Part shown: piece after piece, positions 24,313 to 33,404 of the stretch
How positions within the stretch are numbered: position 1 is the stretch's first letter
How the letters are laid out: each line of letters begins with the position of its first letter
Assembly: GCA_963777895.1 (NCBI GenBank)
Contig: CAVZSF010000004.1
Span: 344,283 to 408,282 of the forward strand
Reading direction: 5' to 3'
Source: UBA2241 sp963777895
Lineage (GTDB): Bacteria; Actinomycetota; Thermoleophilia; UBA2241
DNA: 64,000 nt
Position numbers and translations under genes: made by a program
Notes under the pieces: model-generated
What the model was told of the DNA's origin: nothing
What the model saw: only the letters and a program-made list of their open reading frames with translations
Databases searched by the model: none

Positions 24313-25350
24313 CTAGAAGCGGCCGCCTGCGAAGGCGCCGCTTATGGAGCCGTATTGGACCACGGTGCCGGTGTGCGGCGCGTGGATCATCTGACCACCG
24401 CCGGCGTAGATGCCGACGTGGTGGCAGTAGCTGGGGCTGCCGAAGAACACAAGATCGCCGGGCAGGAGCGCATTGAGGGGTACCGGCTTGCTGGCGCGGT
24501 ACTGGTAGGTGGCGCCGTGGATGAGGCCGATGCCGATCTGCGCGTAGCAGTACATCGTGAGACCGGAGCAGTCGAAGCTGCTCGGTCCCGCGGCGCCGAA
24601 GACGTAGGGGTCGCCGAGCTCGCGCTGCGCCAGCGCGACGACCTCGGGATGGCCGGGGCCACCGGGGTCGACGGTGGGCCCGGTGAGGTCGGGGGCACTG
24701 CCCCAGGACTGCTGCGCCGCCGCTTTGGCCGCCGCGGCGGCCTGTTCTTGCAGGCGCTTGATCTCGGCCTTGACGCCGGACTGCATGCGCTCGAGCTTGT
24801 CCTGGAGGCCGATGATCTTGCTCTTCTCAGCGGCCGCCTGGTCGACGAGCTCGGCGGCCGTCTTCTTGTCGGCCTCGAGCTTGATCTCGCGGTCTTTGAT
24901 GTCGCGCTTGTAGGCCGCGATGGACTTGACCGTGTCGACGTCGCTGCGGCCGAGGCGCTCCATGAGGTCGAGCTGCGTGACGAGCTCGTCGAAGCTGCGC
25001 GTCGAGAACAGGACGTCGACGAAGCCCACCCCGCGCGTCTTGTACATGTTCACGGCGCGCGCCTTGAGCTGATCGTTCGCGACCTCGAGGTTGTAGGCGG
25101 CCACCTTGAGCATGTGCGTGTTTTCCGCTATCTGCTGCTTGACGGTGGCGAGACGTTCGGTGGCCTGGTTGTAGCGTTCCACCGCCATATCGACCTGGGG
25201 ATAGAGCTTCTCGAGCTTGGCCGCGATCTCGCGTGCCTTGGCGCGCTTCTGCTCGATGGGGGTGGCGCTGGCGGGGGTGGCGGTGAGGAAGACGAAGATG
25301 CTGAGGAGGAAGAGGAGGGAGACTGCGCTGACTGATCGTCTTCGAATCAC
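24313..25350 (-). CDS. secreted NlpC/P60 endopeptidase with coiled-coil
   Basis: 345 residues from GTG 25350, chosen because AAGGAGG lies seven bases upstream. A signal peptide covers residues 1-30 (LLFLLSIFVFLTATPASA). Residues about 35-215 are a long coiled coil like that of RipA and PcsB proteins. Residues about 235-345 form the NlpC/P60 domain, with catalytic Cys in SFDCSGL, His in CHHVGIY and a third polar residue in MIHAPHTG. It hydrolyses peptide cross-links in peptidoglycan, usually at the septum, and the coil would hold it inactive until an FtsEX-type partner acts. It ends in TAG. Confidence 0.93.
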   Translation of the reverse strand: MIRRRSVSAVSLLFLLSIFVFLTATPASATPIEQKRAKAREIAAKLEKLYPQVDMAVERYNQATERLATVKQQIAENTHMLKVAAYNLEVANDQLKARAVNMYKTRGVGFVDVLFSTRSFDELVTQLDLMERLGRSDVDTVKSIAAYKRDIKDREIKLEADKKTAAELVDQAAAEKSKIIGLQDKLERMQSGVKAEIKRLQEQAAAAAKAAAQQSWGSAPDLTGPTVDPGGPGHPEVVALAQRELGDPYVFGAAGPSSFDCSGLTMYCYAQIGIGLIHGATYQYRASKPVPLNALLPGDLVFFGSPSYCHHVGIYAGGGQMIHAPHTGTVVQYGSISGAFAGGRF

Positions 25351-25570
25351 TGCATCGCCTCCTTGCGGGCGCGTAGCGCGGGGCTTCCACACCCTCGCTG
25401 AGGTGAGCGCTCAGTTCAAGTCGTAGACCCTATCACGGCTCTTTGCGCACCGGCAACCATCGGCCGCTCGTCACGGGGGTGACAGCACGACCCGACGGCG
25501 GCCTCGAAGCCGACGGCGAAACGACGGTAGCGACGAGTGAGCCGGACGGAGGCGGGAAGGTAAACGGTGG

Positions 25571-25975
25571 GTGCAGGAACGAGAGAGCGAGGTGGATGTG
25601 AACGACGACCAGACGTGCGAGGCAGTCGCCGAACGGCGCTTCGCGCCGGCCCGCGACTGCCCGTCCTGCGTCGTGCGGACCACTTGGCTCCTTGTCGCCG
25701 TCTGGGCGCTGAACCTCGCCGACTTCGCCCTCACGGCCCACGTGCTGGACCGCGGTGTGGCGCGCGAGGGCAATGCGCTCATGGCGTACTTCCTCGACGC
25801 GGGGCTGCTGCCCGCCTTCCTCTTCAAGATGGGGATCGTCACTGCCGGGATCGCGGCCCTGTGGCTGCTACGGCGGTGGCGCACGACGCTCATCGCCGCC
25901 GCCGCGTTGACGATGGTCTACGCCTTCGTCGTCGCCTACCAGCTCGCCATCATCTGGCAGGTGAACGCGCTCTAG
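25571..25975 (+). CDS. DUF5658-like membrane protein
   Basis: 134 residues. After a polar N-terminal 35 residues there are three hydrophobic segments, near 40-58 (LLVAVWALNLADFALTAHVL), 72-95 and 100-125. The NLADFxLTxHVL and EGNALM segments are typical of DUF5658, of unknown function. GTG 25571 or GTG 25598 may be the start; the second has GAGGTGG close by. It ends in TAG. Confidence 0.65.
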   Translation: MQERESEVDVNDDQTCEAVAERRFAPARDCPSCVVRTTWLLVAVWALNLADFALTAHVLDRGVAREGNALMAYFLDAGLLPAFLFKMGIVTAGIAALWLLRRWRTTLIAAAALTMVYAFVVAYQLAIIWQVNAL

Positions 25976-25997
25976 GAGCCGGCCCGCTGCGCCCGCG

Positions 25998-27413
25998 CTA
26001 CCTGACCTTGGTGCCTGCGAGCCCGCGGCCGGCCGACGCGATGGGCCGCGGCAAGCGCTTGAGCGCCGCGATGAAGGCCTTGTTACGCTCGTCGCGGCGC
26101 CAGTTACGGATGATCATCATGCCCCAGCTGTGGAAGAGCAGCTTCTTGGTGAACCTGAAGGTGAACACGTACTTCAGCCACGTGCGTAGCGAGTAGAAGC
26201 GCATGTAGGCCCTCATGACCTCGATCTGCAGCTCGTAGGGCGTCATGAGCTTCGGTTGGAAGACGACGTGGTGGGCGTCGTAGAGCTCCCAGCGCTTCTC
26301 GAAGATGCGGCCCGCAGCCTCCAGGTCGTCGAACTGGGGCGTACCTGGCAGCGGGGTGAGGATGTTGAGCATCACGGTGTCGATGTGGTTCTTCATCGCG
26401 AACTTGACCGTGTCGCGCACGGTCTGCACGGAGTCGGTGTCGGCGCCGAGCACGAACATGCCGTGACTGCGGATGCCGTACTCGTGCAGCTTCTTGATCG
26501 CCACCTCGATGTCCTCGACGGTCTGTGCCTTCTCGAACCCGTCAAGGGTCTCCTGGTTGACCGATTCGAGGCCGAGGTACACGAGCTCGCACCCTGAGCG
26601 CTGCATGAGGTCGAGCAACTCGGGGTCGCGCGTGACGTCGGTGCGGACCTGCGACGACCACGGGATCACGAGGTCCTCATCGATCATCATCTTCAGGAGC
26701 CGCTTGAGGCGTTTCTTGTCGGCGGCCATGTTGTCGTCGTAGAAGAAGATGCGGCCCGGCCGCTTCTCCTTGAGTTCCGCGATAACGCTCTCGGCGCTGC
26801 GGAAGCGGTACTTGCGTCCGAACATTGCCGTCACCGAGCAGAAGTTGCAGGCAAAGGGGCAGCCCCAGCTGGTCATGATCGGGACGGTGGTGAGCTTGTC
26901 GGCGCCGACGATCAGGCCGAGGTCGGGGAAGGGCAATGTGTCGAGGTCGGTGCAGCGGTCGCGCAGCGGATTGTGCACGACCTCGCCATCGCGGCGGAAA
27001 GAGAGACCGCTCACCGTCTCAGGCTGGCGCGTGCCCTGGAGGACCTCGATGAGTTCGAGGATGAGCTGCTCGCCTCCTTCACCGCGGGCGACGTAGTCGA
27101 CGTGCTCCAGGGCCTCGTCGGCCATGAATGTCACGTGCGAGCCTCCGATGACGACCGGGATGCCCTGCTCGCGGAGCTTGTCGGCGAACTCATAGGCGGT
27201 CGGCACGGTCGACGTCGTGCTCGAGAGACCGACGAGGTCCGCGCCGTGGACGTCGTCCCAGTCGATGGGCGCCATCTGGGGGCTGTAGATGAGCACGTCG
27301 TGACCGCGCTCCTTGAGGGTCGCGGCGATGATGGGCAGGCCGAGCCGGGGCAGCAGGACCTTGGCGTAGACATGCATGCCGGGAGGTTCGGGTTCGATGA
27401 GGCGGATTCTCAT
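25998..27413 (-). CDS. B12-binding radical SAM protein
   Basis: 471 residues. The N-terminal B12-binding domain (about 1-140: PRLGLPIIAATLKERGHDVLIY, VGLSSTTST, VVIGGSHVTF) precedes a radical SAM barrel with CPFACNFC (about residue 190), the C-x3-C-x2-C [4Fe-4S] motif, and YLGLESVNQETLDGFEKAQT. The C-terminal part (about 385-470) carries the DUF4070-like, basic YSLRTWLKYVFTFRFTKKL segment seen in cobalamin-dependent methylases such as hopanoid and Mg-protoporphyrin-type enzymes. The substrate is not predictable. It ends in TAG. Confidence 0.88.
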   Translation of the reverse strand: MRIRLIEPEPPGMHVYAKVLLPRLGLPIIAATLKERGHDVLIYSPQMAPIDWDDVHGADLVGLSSTTSTVPTAYEFADKLREQGIPVVIGGSHVTFMADEALEHVDYVARGEGGEQLILELIEVLQGTRQPETVSGLSFRRDGEVVHNPLRDRCTDLDTLPFPDLGLIVGADKLTTVPIMTSWGCPFACNFCSVTAMFGRKYRFRSAESVIAELKEKRPGRIFFYDDNMAADKKRLKRLLKMMIDEDLVIPWSSQVRTDVTRDPELLDLMQRSGCELVYLGLESVNQETLDGFEKAQTVEDIEVAIKKLHEYGIRSHGMFVLGADTDSVQTVRDTVKFAMKNHIDTVMLNILTPLPGTPQFDDLEAAGRIFEKRWELYDAHHVVFQPKLMTPYELQIEVMRAYMRFYSLRTWLKYVFTFRFTKKLLFHSWGMMIIRNWRRDERNKAFIAALKRLPRPIASAGRGLAGTKVR

Positions 27414-27580
27414 GGGTCTCCTTCAGCGCGCCGCGGGCGCACCGTACCGACGACAAGGTGCGTAGACGTACAAGTCTACCGCACGGCCTCGGTCGCCGGC
27501 GTTTTGCGCGGCGACGTAGCCCTGCCAGGTGGGTGCCGAGGAGGCCCGGGCGCGGGGCGCTCGACGGCGTCGTGCCGGCG

Positions 27581-28565
27581 TCAGATGAACAGGTCGAGCA
27601 GGAGGTAGACGACGGCCGCCATGATGCCGGCCGCGGGGAGCGTGAGCACCCAGGCGGTCACGATGTTGCCGGCGACGCCCCAGCGCACGGCCGAGAGGCG
27701 CTTCGTGGCGCCCACGCCCATGATCGCCGCCGTGATGGTGTGGGTCGTCGACACCGGGAACCCGAAATGGGTGGCGAGCTGGATGATGCTGGCGGCCCCG
27801 GTCTCGGCGGCGAATCCGTGGATGGGGTCGAGCTTGATCACGCGCGATCCCAGCGTGTGGATGATGCGCCAGCCTCCCGAATACGTACCGGCCGCCATGG
27901 CCAGGGCGCAGGCGACCTTGACCCAGAGGGGGATGGTGAACGTGGTGATCTCGCCGCTGGCGTAGAGCGCCAGGGTGATGATCGCCCATCGTCTTCTGCG
28001 CGTCGTTGCCCCCGTGCGAGAAGGCCATGAAGCCCGCCGAGATCGGCTGCAGGATGCGAAAGGTGCGATTCACCGGCGCCGGCGGCCAGCGGCGCACGAC
28101 CCAGAGCAGCACCACCATGATGAGATAGGCAACGACGAAGCCCAGGGCGGGCGAACCGATCATCGGTAGCAGGACCTTGTCGACGACGCCGCTCCACAGC
28201 ACGCCGTCGACGCCGGCCTTGGCGATCATCGCGCCGATGAGACCGCCGATGAGCGCGTGCGACGAGCTCGACGGGATGCCGAAGTACCACGTCGTGAAGT
28301 TCCAGATCACGGCACCGATCAGGGCGGCCAGCACGAGCGTCAGCGTGACGAGGTCGGTATTGACGATGCCTTCGCCGACCGTCTTGGCGACGCCGGTGTA
28401 GATGAGGGCGCCGAGGAGGTTGAGACCCGCCGCCATGAGCACGGCGACGCGCGGAGAGAGCGCCCGTGTCGACACGGAGGTCGCAATGGCGTTGGCAGTG
28501 TCGTGGAAGCCGTTGGTGTAGTCGAAGACGAGGGCGACGGCGACGATCGTGATGAGGAGCAGCAC
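27581..28565 (-). CDS. pit: Pit-family inorganic phosphate transporter, frame-disrupted
   Basis: About 327 residues after repair. PHO4 family: GFHDTANAIATSVSTRALSP (residues about 20-40) and, in the second half, GFPVSTTHTITAAIMGVGATKRLSAVRW are the two inverted signature repeats. FSHGGNDAQKTMG lies in the middle. The frame changes near 27980, right after this segment, and the rest (AAGTYSGGWRIIHTLG...) follows in another frame, so one base is probably wrong. It imports phosphate (or metal-phosphate) with cations. It lies 14 bases downstream of its DUF47 partner gene, a common pair. Confidence 0.88.
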
Positions 28566-28579
28566 GGCGACCCGTCAGC

Positions 28580-29197
28580 TCAGTGGTTCTTCAGCACGAT
28601 GCTCTCGATCACGTTGGCGACGTGCTCGCACTCGTCGATGGCGGACTCGAGGAGCTCGTAGATGTCCTTCCACTTGATGACGTCTTTCGCCGGCATGTCG
28701 TCATCGAAGAGCGCAGCGACCGCGTCGCGGGTGATGCGGTCGCCCTCGTTCTCAAGGCTATTGACCTCGATGATGCGCTCGAGCAGGTCGGTGCGCTTCT
28801 CGAGGTCGTCGATGATCTGGTGCAGCATGGCGGCCGCCTTGGCGATGACTTCACTCTGCCTGATCGCGTACTGCGTGGGAGTCACGACCCGATAGAGGAT
28901 CATCGAGTCGGCGACTTCTTCGATGTTGTCGAGCACCTCGTCCATCGTCGCCACGAGGTCGTAGATGTCCTCACGGTCGATGGGCGTGATGAACGACTTG
29001 TTCAGTCGCTTGACGATGTCATGCAGGATCTTGTCGCCGACGTGCTCGTGCTCGAGGATCGATGCGGCGATGGATTTCGCTGAGCCATACTCGTTCATAA
29101 AGCGGACGAGCAACTGCGCGGCCGCGTCGAGGTTGGCCGCCTGGTCTGCGAACAGCCTGAAGTAGTCCTGTTCCTTGGGGGTCAGACTAATCCTCAC
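28580..29197 (-). CDS. DUF47/PhoU-like protein paired with Pit
   Basis: 205 residues from GTG 29197, preceded by AAAGGAG. All-helical PhoU_div family: FRLFADQAANLDAAAQLL, EHEHVGDKILHDIVKRLNKSFITPIDREDIYDLVATMDEVLDNIEEVADSM and ENEGDRITRDAVAALF are its repeating E/D-rich helices, which bind metal clusters in PhoU relatives. Together with the Pit gene 14 bases downstream, it is the usual transporter-regulator pair for phosphate uptake. Confidence 0.9.
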   Translation of the reverse strand: MRISLTPKEQDYFRLFADQAANLDAAAQLLVRFMNEYGSAKSIAASILEHEHVGDKILHDIVKRLNKSFITPIDREDIYDLVATMDEVLDNIEEVADSMILYRVVTPTQYAIRQSEVIAKAAAMLHQIIDDLEKRTDLLERIIEVNSLENEGDRITRDAVAALFDDDMPAKDVIKWKDIYELLESAIDECEHVANVIESIVLKNH

Positions 29198-29431
29198 GGG
29201 GCTCCTTTCCCTCCGGCCCTGTGCCCGCGTAATGCTACTGCACGCCCCCTCTTCCGCAACCCGTTCCCGGTGTGCCGGGAGCGCAATGGCGAGATGGCCG
29301 CGGCGGCGTGGCGAGGCGTCCACAGATCTGGCGATGCTTTGGCACGCGGCCCTCTCATGCCCCGCGCCGCCCGGCCGTTAACTGCCTTGCGAGGGTCCTC
29401 ACCGCGCGGGCTGCCTGGACAGGAGGTCATC

Positions 29432-29929
29432 GTGAAGAGATGGCTGATGGTCGTCGTCGCCGCGACAGTGCTGCTCGCGGCGGTCCCGCTCGCGTTCGCC
29501 GCCGGCGGAGGGGCCGGTCAGGCCTGCGGGCACCACAAGTTCCAGCTCGTGGGTCGCGTCGTTAGTGTGGACCCGGTGGCCGGCACCGTGCAGGTGCTCG
29601 TCAAGGCCGGTACGCGCTCGCTTGGAGAGGCGCGGCGCGGCGAGCTCACCCTGACGGTCTCACCCGGCGCGCGAGTGAGGCTCGTGACGGACGAAGGCTG
29701 TGTGACCGTGGGTCTGGATCAGATCTGGCCGGGAGCGAAGCTGAAGGCCGGCGGGACTATCGGGCTGGGCGCGTCGCTCGAGACTGTCTACACGGCGACG
29801 CGCCTCAAGGCCCGGGGCGGCACCGAGCCGGCGCCCACGCCCGAGCCAGCGCCCGACCCAGCTCCGGCACCCGACCCGGCTCCCACGCCGGACCCGCTGC
29901 CGGACCCGATCGAGCCTCCGGCCGTCTGA
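29432..29929 (+). CDS. secreted protein with proline-rich tail
   Basis: 165 residues from GTG 29432, which follows AGGAGG. A signal peptide (about 1-24, WLMVVVAATVLLAAVPLAFA) is followed by a small beta-rich domain (VGRVVSVDPVAGTVQVLVKAG, then LTLTVSPGARVRLV) of the kind seen in DUF5666-like proteins. The last 30 residues are Pro/Ala/Asp/Glu repeats (PAPDPAPAPDPAP). Function unknown; the tail may act as a wall-spanning spacer. Confidence 0.65.
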   Translation: MKRWLMVVVAATVLLAAVPLAFAAGGGAGQACGHHKFQLVGRVVSVDPVAGTVQVLVKAGTRSLGEARRGELTLTVSPGARVRLVTDEGCVTVGLDQIWPGAKLKAGGTIGLGASLETVYTATRLKARGGTEPAPTPEPAPDPAPAPDPAPTPDPLPDPIEPPAV

Positions 29930-30602
29930 CGCGAGCCACCGGCCGGTCCCGGAGCCACCGGCCCGTCCCGGCTTCTTGCCTGAGCGGTCGCCGGGCCGGG
30001 CGACGTTCGACGTCTGACGCGGATCGACGCCCCTCGAGCGGCTGAAGACGGGCCGGTGAAGCGGTCGTATGAGGCCGGCGGCAAGAAGTGATCGTTCCGC
30101 TCCCAGAGCGATTAAGACTTCTTAAGAAATGAGAGAGGTGGCGGCGGCGGCGGCGAGCCGGGGAGGCCCGGTCTCGCCGTCGCCGCCGCCACCTGCCGGC
30201 CTTTCTCGCGGCGTCTCGTCCCAGCCACGAGGTGCAGCCCTTTCTTGCTCCGCCTACCACGGGGTTTCCCGTTCCGCCGACGCGCCCTGCGCCTCGTTTT
30301 CAGCCGCTGCGCCGGCGGGTCCCCGTGTTAATCGCGCCGTTGCGCCCGCCGATGACGCATATTAGACAAACTTCATCTCGGCATGACCGGTGTGGGGCCG
30401 GCGTGCCGCGGGAGAGAGGGGGAGCTTGCAGCCATGGTGACGTCGTTCCCGACGCTGGTCGCCGGCGCGGTCTGTGACGCGTCGCGCCGGCGTGTCGCCG
30501 GGCCGCCCTCCTTGTCGCCGTCGATCTCTGCTTTGTCTGCCGCGGGCCTCAGCCATGCGACAGTGGTCCCTCCGTTCACCACGACCTTGGAGGTGTCGGG
30601 CA
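29930..30602. other. long intergenic region before potB
   Basis: 673 bases with no convincing coding signal. It holds a perfect TTAAGA-CT-TCTTAA dyad (30112-30125) in an AT-rich patch, immediately followed by a 20-base-arm hairpin (30137-30156 with 30174-30193, one G-T pair). A second AT-rich patch around 30355-30375 could hold the potB promoter. A short open frame 30383-30610 overlaps potB and has no family features, so it is not called. Confidence 0.5.
30137..30193 (+). terminator. GC-rich hairpin, probable terminator
   Basis: 20-base arms (30137-30156 and 30174-30193) with one G-T pair and a 17-base loop. It is 208 bases after the upstream stop, so it may equally be a regulatory structure in the region before potB. 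No T run. Confidence 0.45.
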
Positions 30603-31499
30603 TTGGCTGAAGTCGCGACTGTCCGAGAGCAGGGCAAGAAACACCACCGCTTGATCCCCAGGAACATGGCCGGCCCGCTGCTCGTTTCACCGATGGCTTT
30701 CTGGATGCTGGCCTTCTTCCTCACTCCCCTGATCCTGATCGTCCTCTACAGCTTCGGGCAGCAGTCCGTCTACGAGGCCGGCGTACACCTCGGCTTCAAC
30801 CTGGAGTGGTACAAGAAGATCCTGACGGAGCCGGCGAACCGCAAGGCCTTCCTGCTGACGGTGGAGATGGTCATCATCAACACCGCCGGCTGCCTGATCA
30901 TCGGCTACCCACTGGCCTACTTCATCTCCGTGAAGTCGGGCCGGCGCAAGACGCTGTTCGTGCTTCTCGTCATGCTGCCGTTCTGGACGAGCTTCCTGAT
31001 CCGCACCTATTCGTGGATCACGATTCTCGGCAACGGCGGCCTGCTGAACCGCTTTCTCAACACGGTGGGCGTCGTGGACGGCAACCTCGACATCATGTAC
31101 ACGCAGAGTGCGGTGTACATGGGCCTGATCTACGACTACCTGCCCTTCATGGTGCTGCCGCTCTTCGTCGGCATCGAGAAGATCCACAAGTCGCTCTACG
31201 AGGCCTCAAAGGACCTCGGGGCCGGCAAGTGGACCACGCTCATGAAGGTGACCATCCCGCTGAGCATGCCGGGCATCTTTGCCGGCTGCATGCTCACCGC
31301 CATCCCGACGACCGGCGAGTTCGTGATCCCGGCGATCCTCGGCGGCGGCAAGGTGGTCGTCTGGGGGTGGTTGATCTACGAGGAGTTCACGGCGGGCCGC
31401 AACTGGCCCATGGGCTCGGCCCTGTCCAACGTGCTCCTGCTGTTCATGTTGCTGATCATCGCCTTGTACATCAAGGCCGTCGGTACGGAGGACTTCTGA
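30603..31499 (+). CDS. potB: spermidine/putrescine-type ABC permease, PotB-like
   Basis: 298 residues. About six transmembrane helices. LPFWTSFLIRTYSWITIL and the EAA loop EASKDLGAGKWTTLMKVTIPLSMPGIFAG (about residues 200-228) are typical of PotB. TTG 30603 is used because GGAGGT lies eight bases upstream and the family N terminus fits. The stop overlaps potC (TGATG). No ATPase (PotA) or binding protein (PotD) gene is adjacent. The substrate could be polyamine, glycine betaine or another quaternary amine, and proximity to the corrinoid gene makes methylated amines plausible. Confidence 0.9.
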   Translation: MAEVATVREQGKKHHRLIPRNMAGPLLVSPMAFWMLAFFLTPLILIVLYSFGQQSVYEAGVHLGFNLEWYKKILTEPANRKAFLLTVEMVIINTAGCLIIGYPLAYFISVKSGRRKTLFVLLVMLPFWTSFLIRTYSWITILGNGGLLNRFLNTVGVVDGNLDIMYTQSAVYMGLIYDYLPFMVLPLFVGIEKIHKSLYEASKDLGAGKWTTLMKVTIPLSMPGIFAGCMLTAIPTTGEFVIPAILGGGKVVVWGWLIYEEFTAGRNWPMGSALSNVLLLFMLLIIALYIKAVGTEDF

Positions 31500-32449
31500 T
31501 GGCTGACGGAGTGGCTGTCCAGGGTCCCCAGGGCGTCAGCGCTACGCCCCCGCGCCGGCTCAAGGCGCACCTCTCACTGTGGGACCACATCATGGGGCAC
31601 AGCGACATCGGCATCGGGGCGTGGTCGATCATCGTCTACATCTTCCTGTACCTGCCGATCGTCGTGCTCATCATCTTCTCGTTCAACAAGCAGGTGCTGA
31701 ACATCCAGTGGACGGGGTTCACGTTCGACTGGTACATCGCCGAGCAAGGGTCGCGAGCAGACCAGCGCGTCATCGGCGTGCTGCGCGATGCGACGATCCT
31801 GAACGCCTTCAAGACCAGCATGTCGATCGCCCTCATGTCGACGATCGGCTCGATCGTCATCGGGACGCTCGGCGCTTTCGCGCTGGTCCGCTTCAACTTC
31901 CGCACGAAGCAGGTGTGGGACGGCCTCAACTACACCAAGATCATCATCGCCGAGGTCGTGGCCGGCGTTTCCACGCTGCTCTTCTTCGTGCAGCTCAACG
32001 ACTTCCTCGACAAGAACGTGGGGTTCGACTTCTTCAACATCTTCCAGCCGGGCTACTGGAGTGTGGTGATCGCGCATATTGCGTGGAACATCCCGTTCGT
32101 CGTGGTCATCATCAGGGCGCGGCTGCTCGGCTTCGACCGATCTATCGAGGAGGCGGGGGCGGACTTGTACGGGGACCCCGTCACCGTGTTCTTCAGGGTC
32201 ACCCTGCCCGTGATCTTCCCCGGCATCCTGGCGGCATCGCTGCTGGCCTTCACCCTGTCGTTCGACGACTTCGTGACGACGTTCTTCGTGATCGGCCAGA
32301 ACTACAACACGCTGCCGCTGCAGATCTGGTCGATGGTCCGCATGGGCATCACGCCGGAGATCAACGCGATCTCGACGTTCATGATGGCCTTCAGCATGAC
32401 CATCATCATCTTCCTGGAGCTCAAGGCACGGGTCTCGGAGGTCCTCTGA
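31499..32449 (+). CDS. potC: spermidine/putrescine-type ABC permease, PotC-like
   Basis: 316 residues. It forms the second permease subunit with PotB. An N-terminal polar extension of about 40 residues precedes six helices. FNKQVLNIQWTGFTFDWYI is a PotC-type periplasmic segment, and EEAGADLYGDPVTVFFRVTLPVIFPGILAASLLAFTLSFDDFVTTFF contains the EAA loop and family motif. Its start overlaps potB by one base. A strong terminator lies 15 bases after its stop, so the unit is potB-potC only. Confidence 0.92.
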   Translation: MADGVAVQGPQGVSATPPRRLKAHLSLWDHIMGHSDIGIGAWSIIVYIFLYLPIVVLIIFSFNKQVLNIQWTGFTFDWYIAEQGSRADQRVIGVLRDATILNAFKTSMSIALMSTIGSIVIGTLGAFALVRFNFRTKQVWDGLNYTKIIIAEVVAGVSTLLFFVQLNDFLDKNVGFDFFNIFQPGYWSVVIAHIAWNIPFVVVIIRARLLGFDRSIEEAGADLYGDPVTVFFRVTLPVIFPGILAASLLAFTLSFDDFVTTFFVIGQNYNTLPLQIWSMVRMGITPEINAISTFMMAFSMTIIIFLELKARVSEVL

Positions 32450-32464
32450 GACTCCGGCAGACTG

Positions 32465-32510
32465 GGGCGGGCCGGGCGCGGGCGACCGCGCCCGGCCCGC
32501 CCTCTTTCGT
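32465..32510 (+). terminator. Rho-independent terminator after potC
   Basis: 17-base perfect arms (32465-32481 and 32486-32502) with a GCGA loop, followed by TCTTTCGT. It separates potBC from the corrinoid gene. Confidence 0.85.
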
Positions 32511-32672
32511 GTACGAGGCGTGTCGAGGCCCGCTTGCCACGCTCAGCGCCGTTCCGGTAGCCTGAGTCGGCGGGTGACACTGCGGTGCCTCCCGCGCCCG
32601 TGTCCACTCTCCGGCCGTCCGGCCGGTGATGGTACTTCGTGCTGCTGAACGCGGTCGTCCAAGGAGGAGCCA

Positions 32673-33323
32673 GTGGCAGAGGATCTCTACGCCCAGATGA
32701 AGCAGAGCGTGATCGACGGTGAGATGGAACTCGCCGGCGAGCTTGCGCAGAAGGGCCTCGACGCGGGCCTCTCGCCGGTCGACATCCTCGACCTCGGATT
32801 CGTGAAGGGCATCGAAGAGGTCGGTGACCTCTTCGGGCGCGGCGAGTTCTTCCTGCCCGAGCTGGTGCAGGGCGCCGAGGCGATGAAGGCCGCCGTGGCC
32901 GTGCTCGAGCCCGAGCTCGACAAGCTGAAGGAAGGGCGCCGTACCCTCGGCGTCGCCGTGGCCGGCACCGTCGCCGGCGACATCCACGAGATCGGCAAGA
33001 CCATCGTCTGCTCGATGCTCTCCGCGGCCGGCTTCACCGTGACCGACGTGGGCTGCGACGTGCCGGTCGACACCTTCATCGCCAAGGTGAAGGAGCTCAA
33101 CCCCGACCTGCTCCTGCTCAGCGCCTTGCTGACCACGACGATGCCCAACCAGCAGAAGACCATCGAGGCCCTCAAGGAGGCCGGCCTGCGCGACTCGGTC
33201 AAGGTGATGATCGGCGGCGCGCCGACCACCCGTGCCTGGGCCGACGAGATCGGCGCCGACGGCTACTCCGAGGACGCCATCGAGGCTGTGGCCACCGCGA
33301 AGGGCCTGCTCGGCGTCGGCTGA
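32673..33323 (+). CDS. second methylamine-type corrinoid protein (MttC/MtbC family)
   Basis: 216 residues. Same architecture as the 5935-6573 protein. The helical cap (GFVKGIEEVGDLFGRGEFFLPELVQGAEAM) is followed by GDIHEIG (residues 102-108, axial ligand His105), LSALLTTT and IGGAPTT. It accepts a methyl group from a substrate methyltransferase onto cobalamin. The sequence is clearly diverged from the first copy, notably the cap C-terminal half (VLEPELDKLKEGRRTLG), so it probably serves a different methyltransferase. GTG 32673 has AAGGAGGAG. A hairpin follows the TGA stop. No methyltransferase gene lies beside it. Confidence 0.93.
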   Translation: MAEDLYAQMKQSVIDGEMELAGELAQKGLDAGLSPVDILDLGFVKGIEEVGDLFGRGEFFLPELVQGAEAMKAAVAVLEPELDKLKEGRRTLGVAVAGTVAGDIHEIGKTIVCSMLSAAGFTVTDVGCDVPVDTFIAKVKELNPDLLLLSALLTTTMPNQQKTIEALKEAGLRDSVKVMIGGAPTTRAWADEIGADGYSEDAIEAVATAKGLLGVG

Positions 33324-33347
33324 GACGGCTCGGACCGAAGAAGAGGT

Positions 33348-33383
33348 ACGTGATGGGGCGGCCGTGAGGCCGCCCCATCACGT
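33348..33383. terminator. terminator after the second corrinoid gene
   Basis: 16-base perfect arms (33348-33363 and 33368-33383) with a GTGA loop, 25 bases after the stop. GC-rich, no T run. Confidence 0.7.
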
Positions 33384-33404
33384 CCTGGAGTAAAGTACGC
33401 CGCG

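Noticed and set aside
30383..30610. Small 75-codon gene before potB
   Set aside because: No family features or ribosome site, and it overlaps the potB start. Treated as intergenic.
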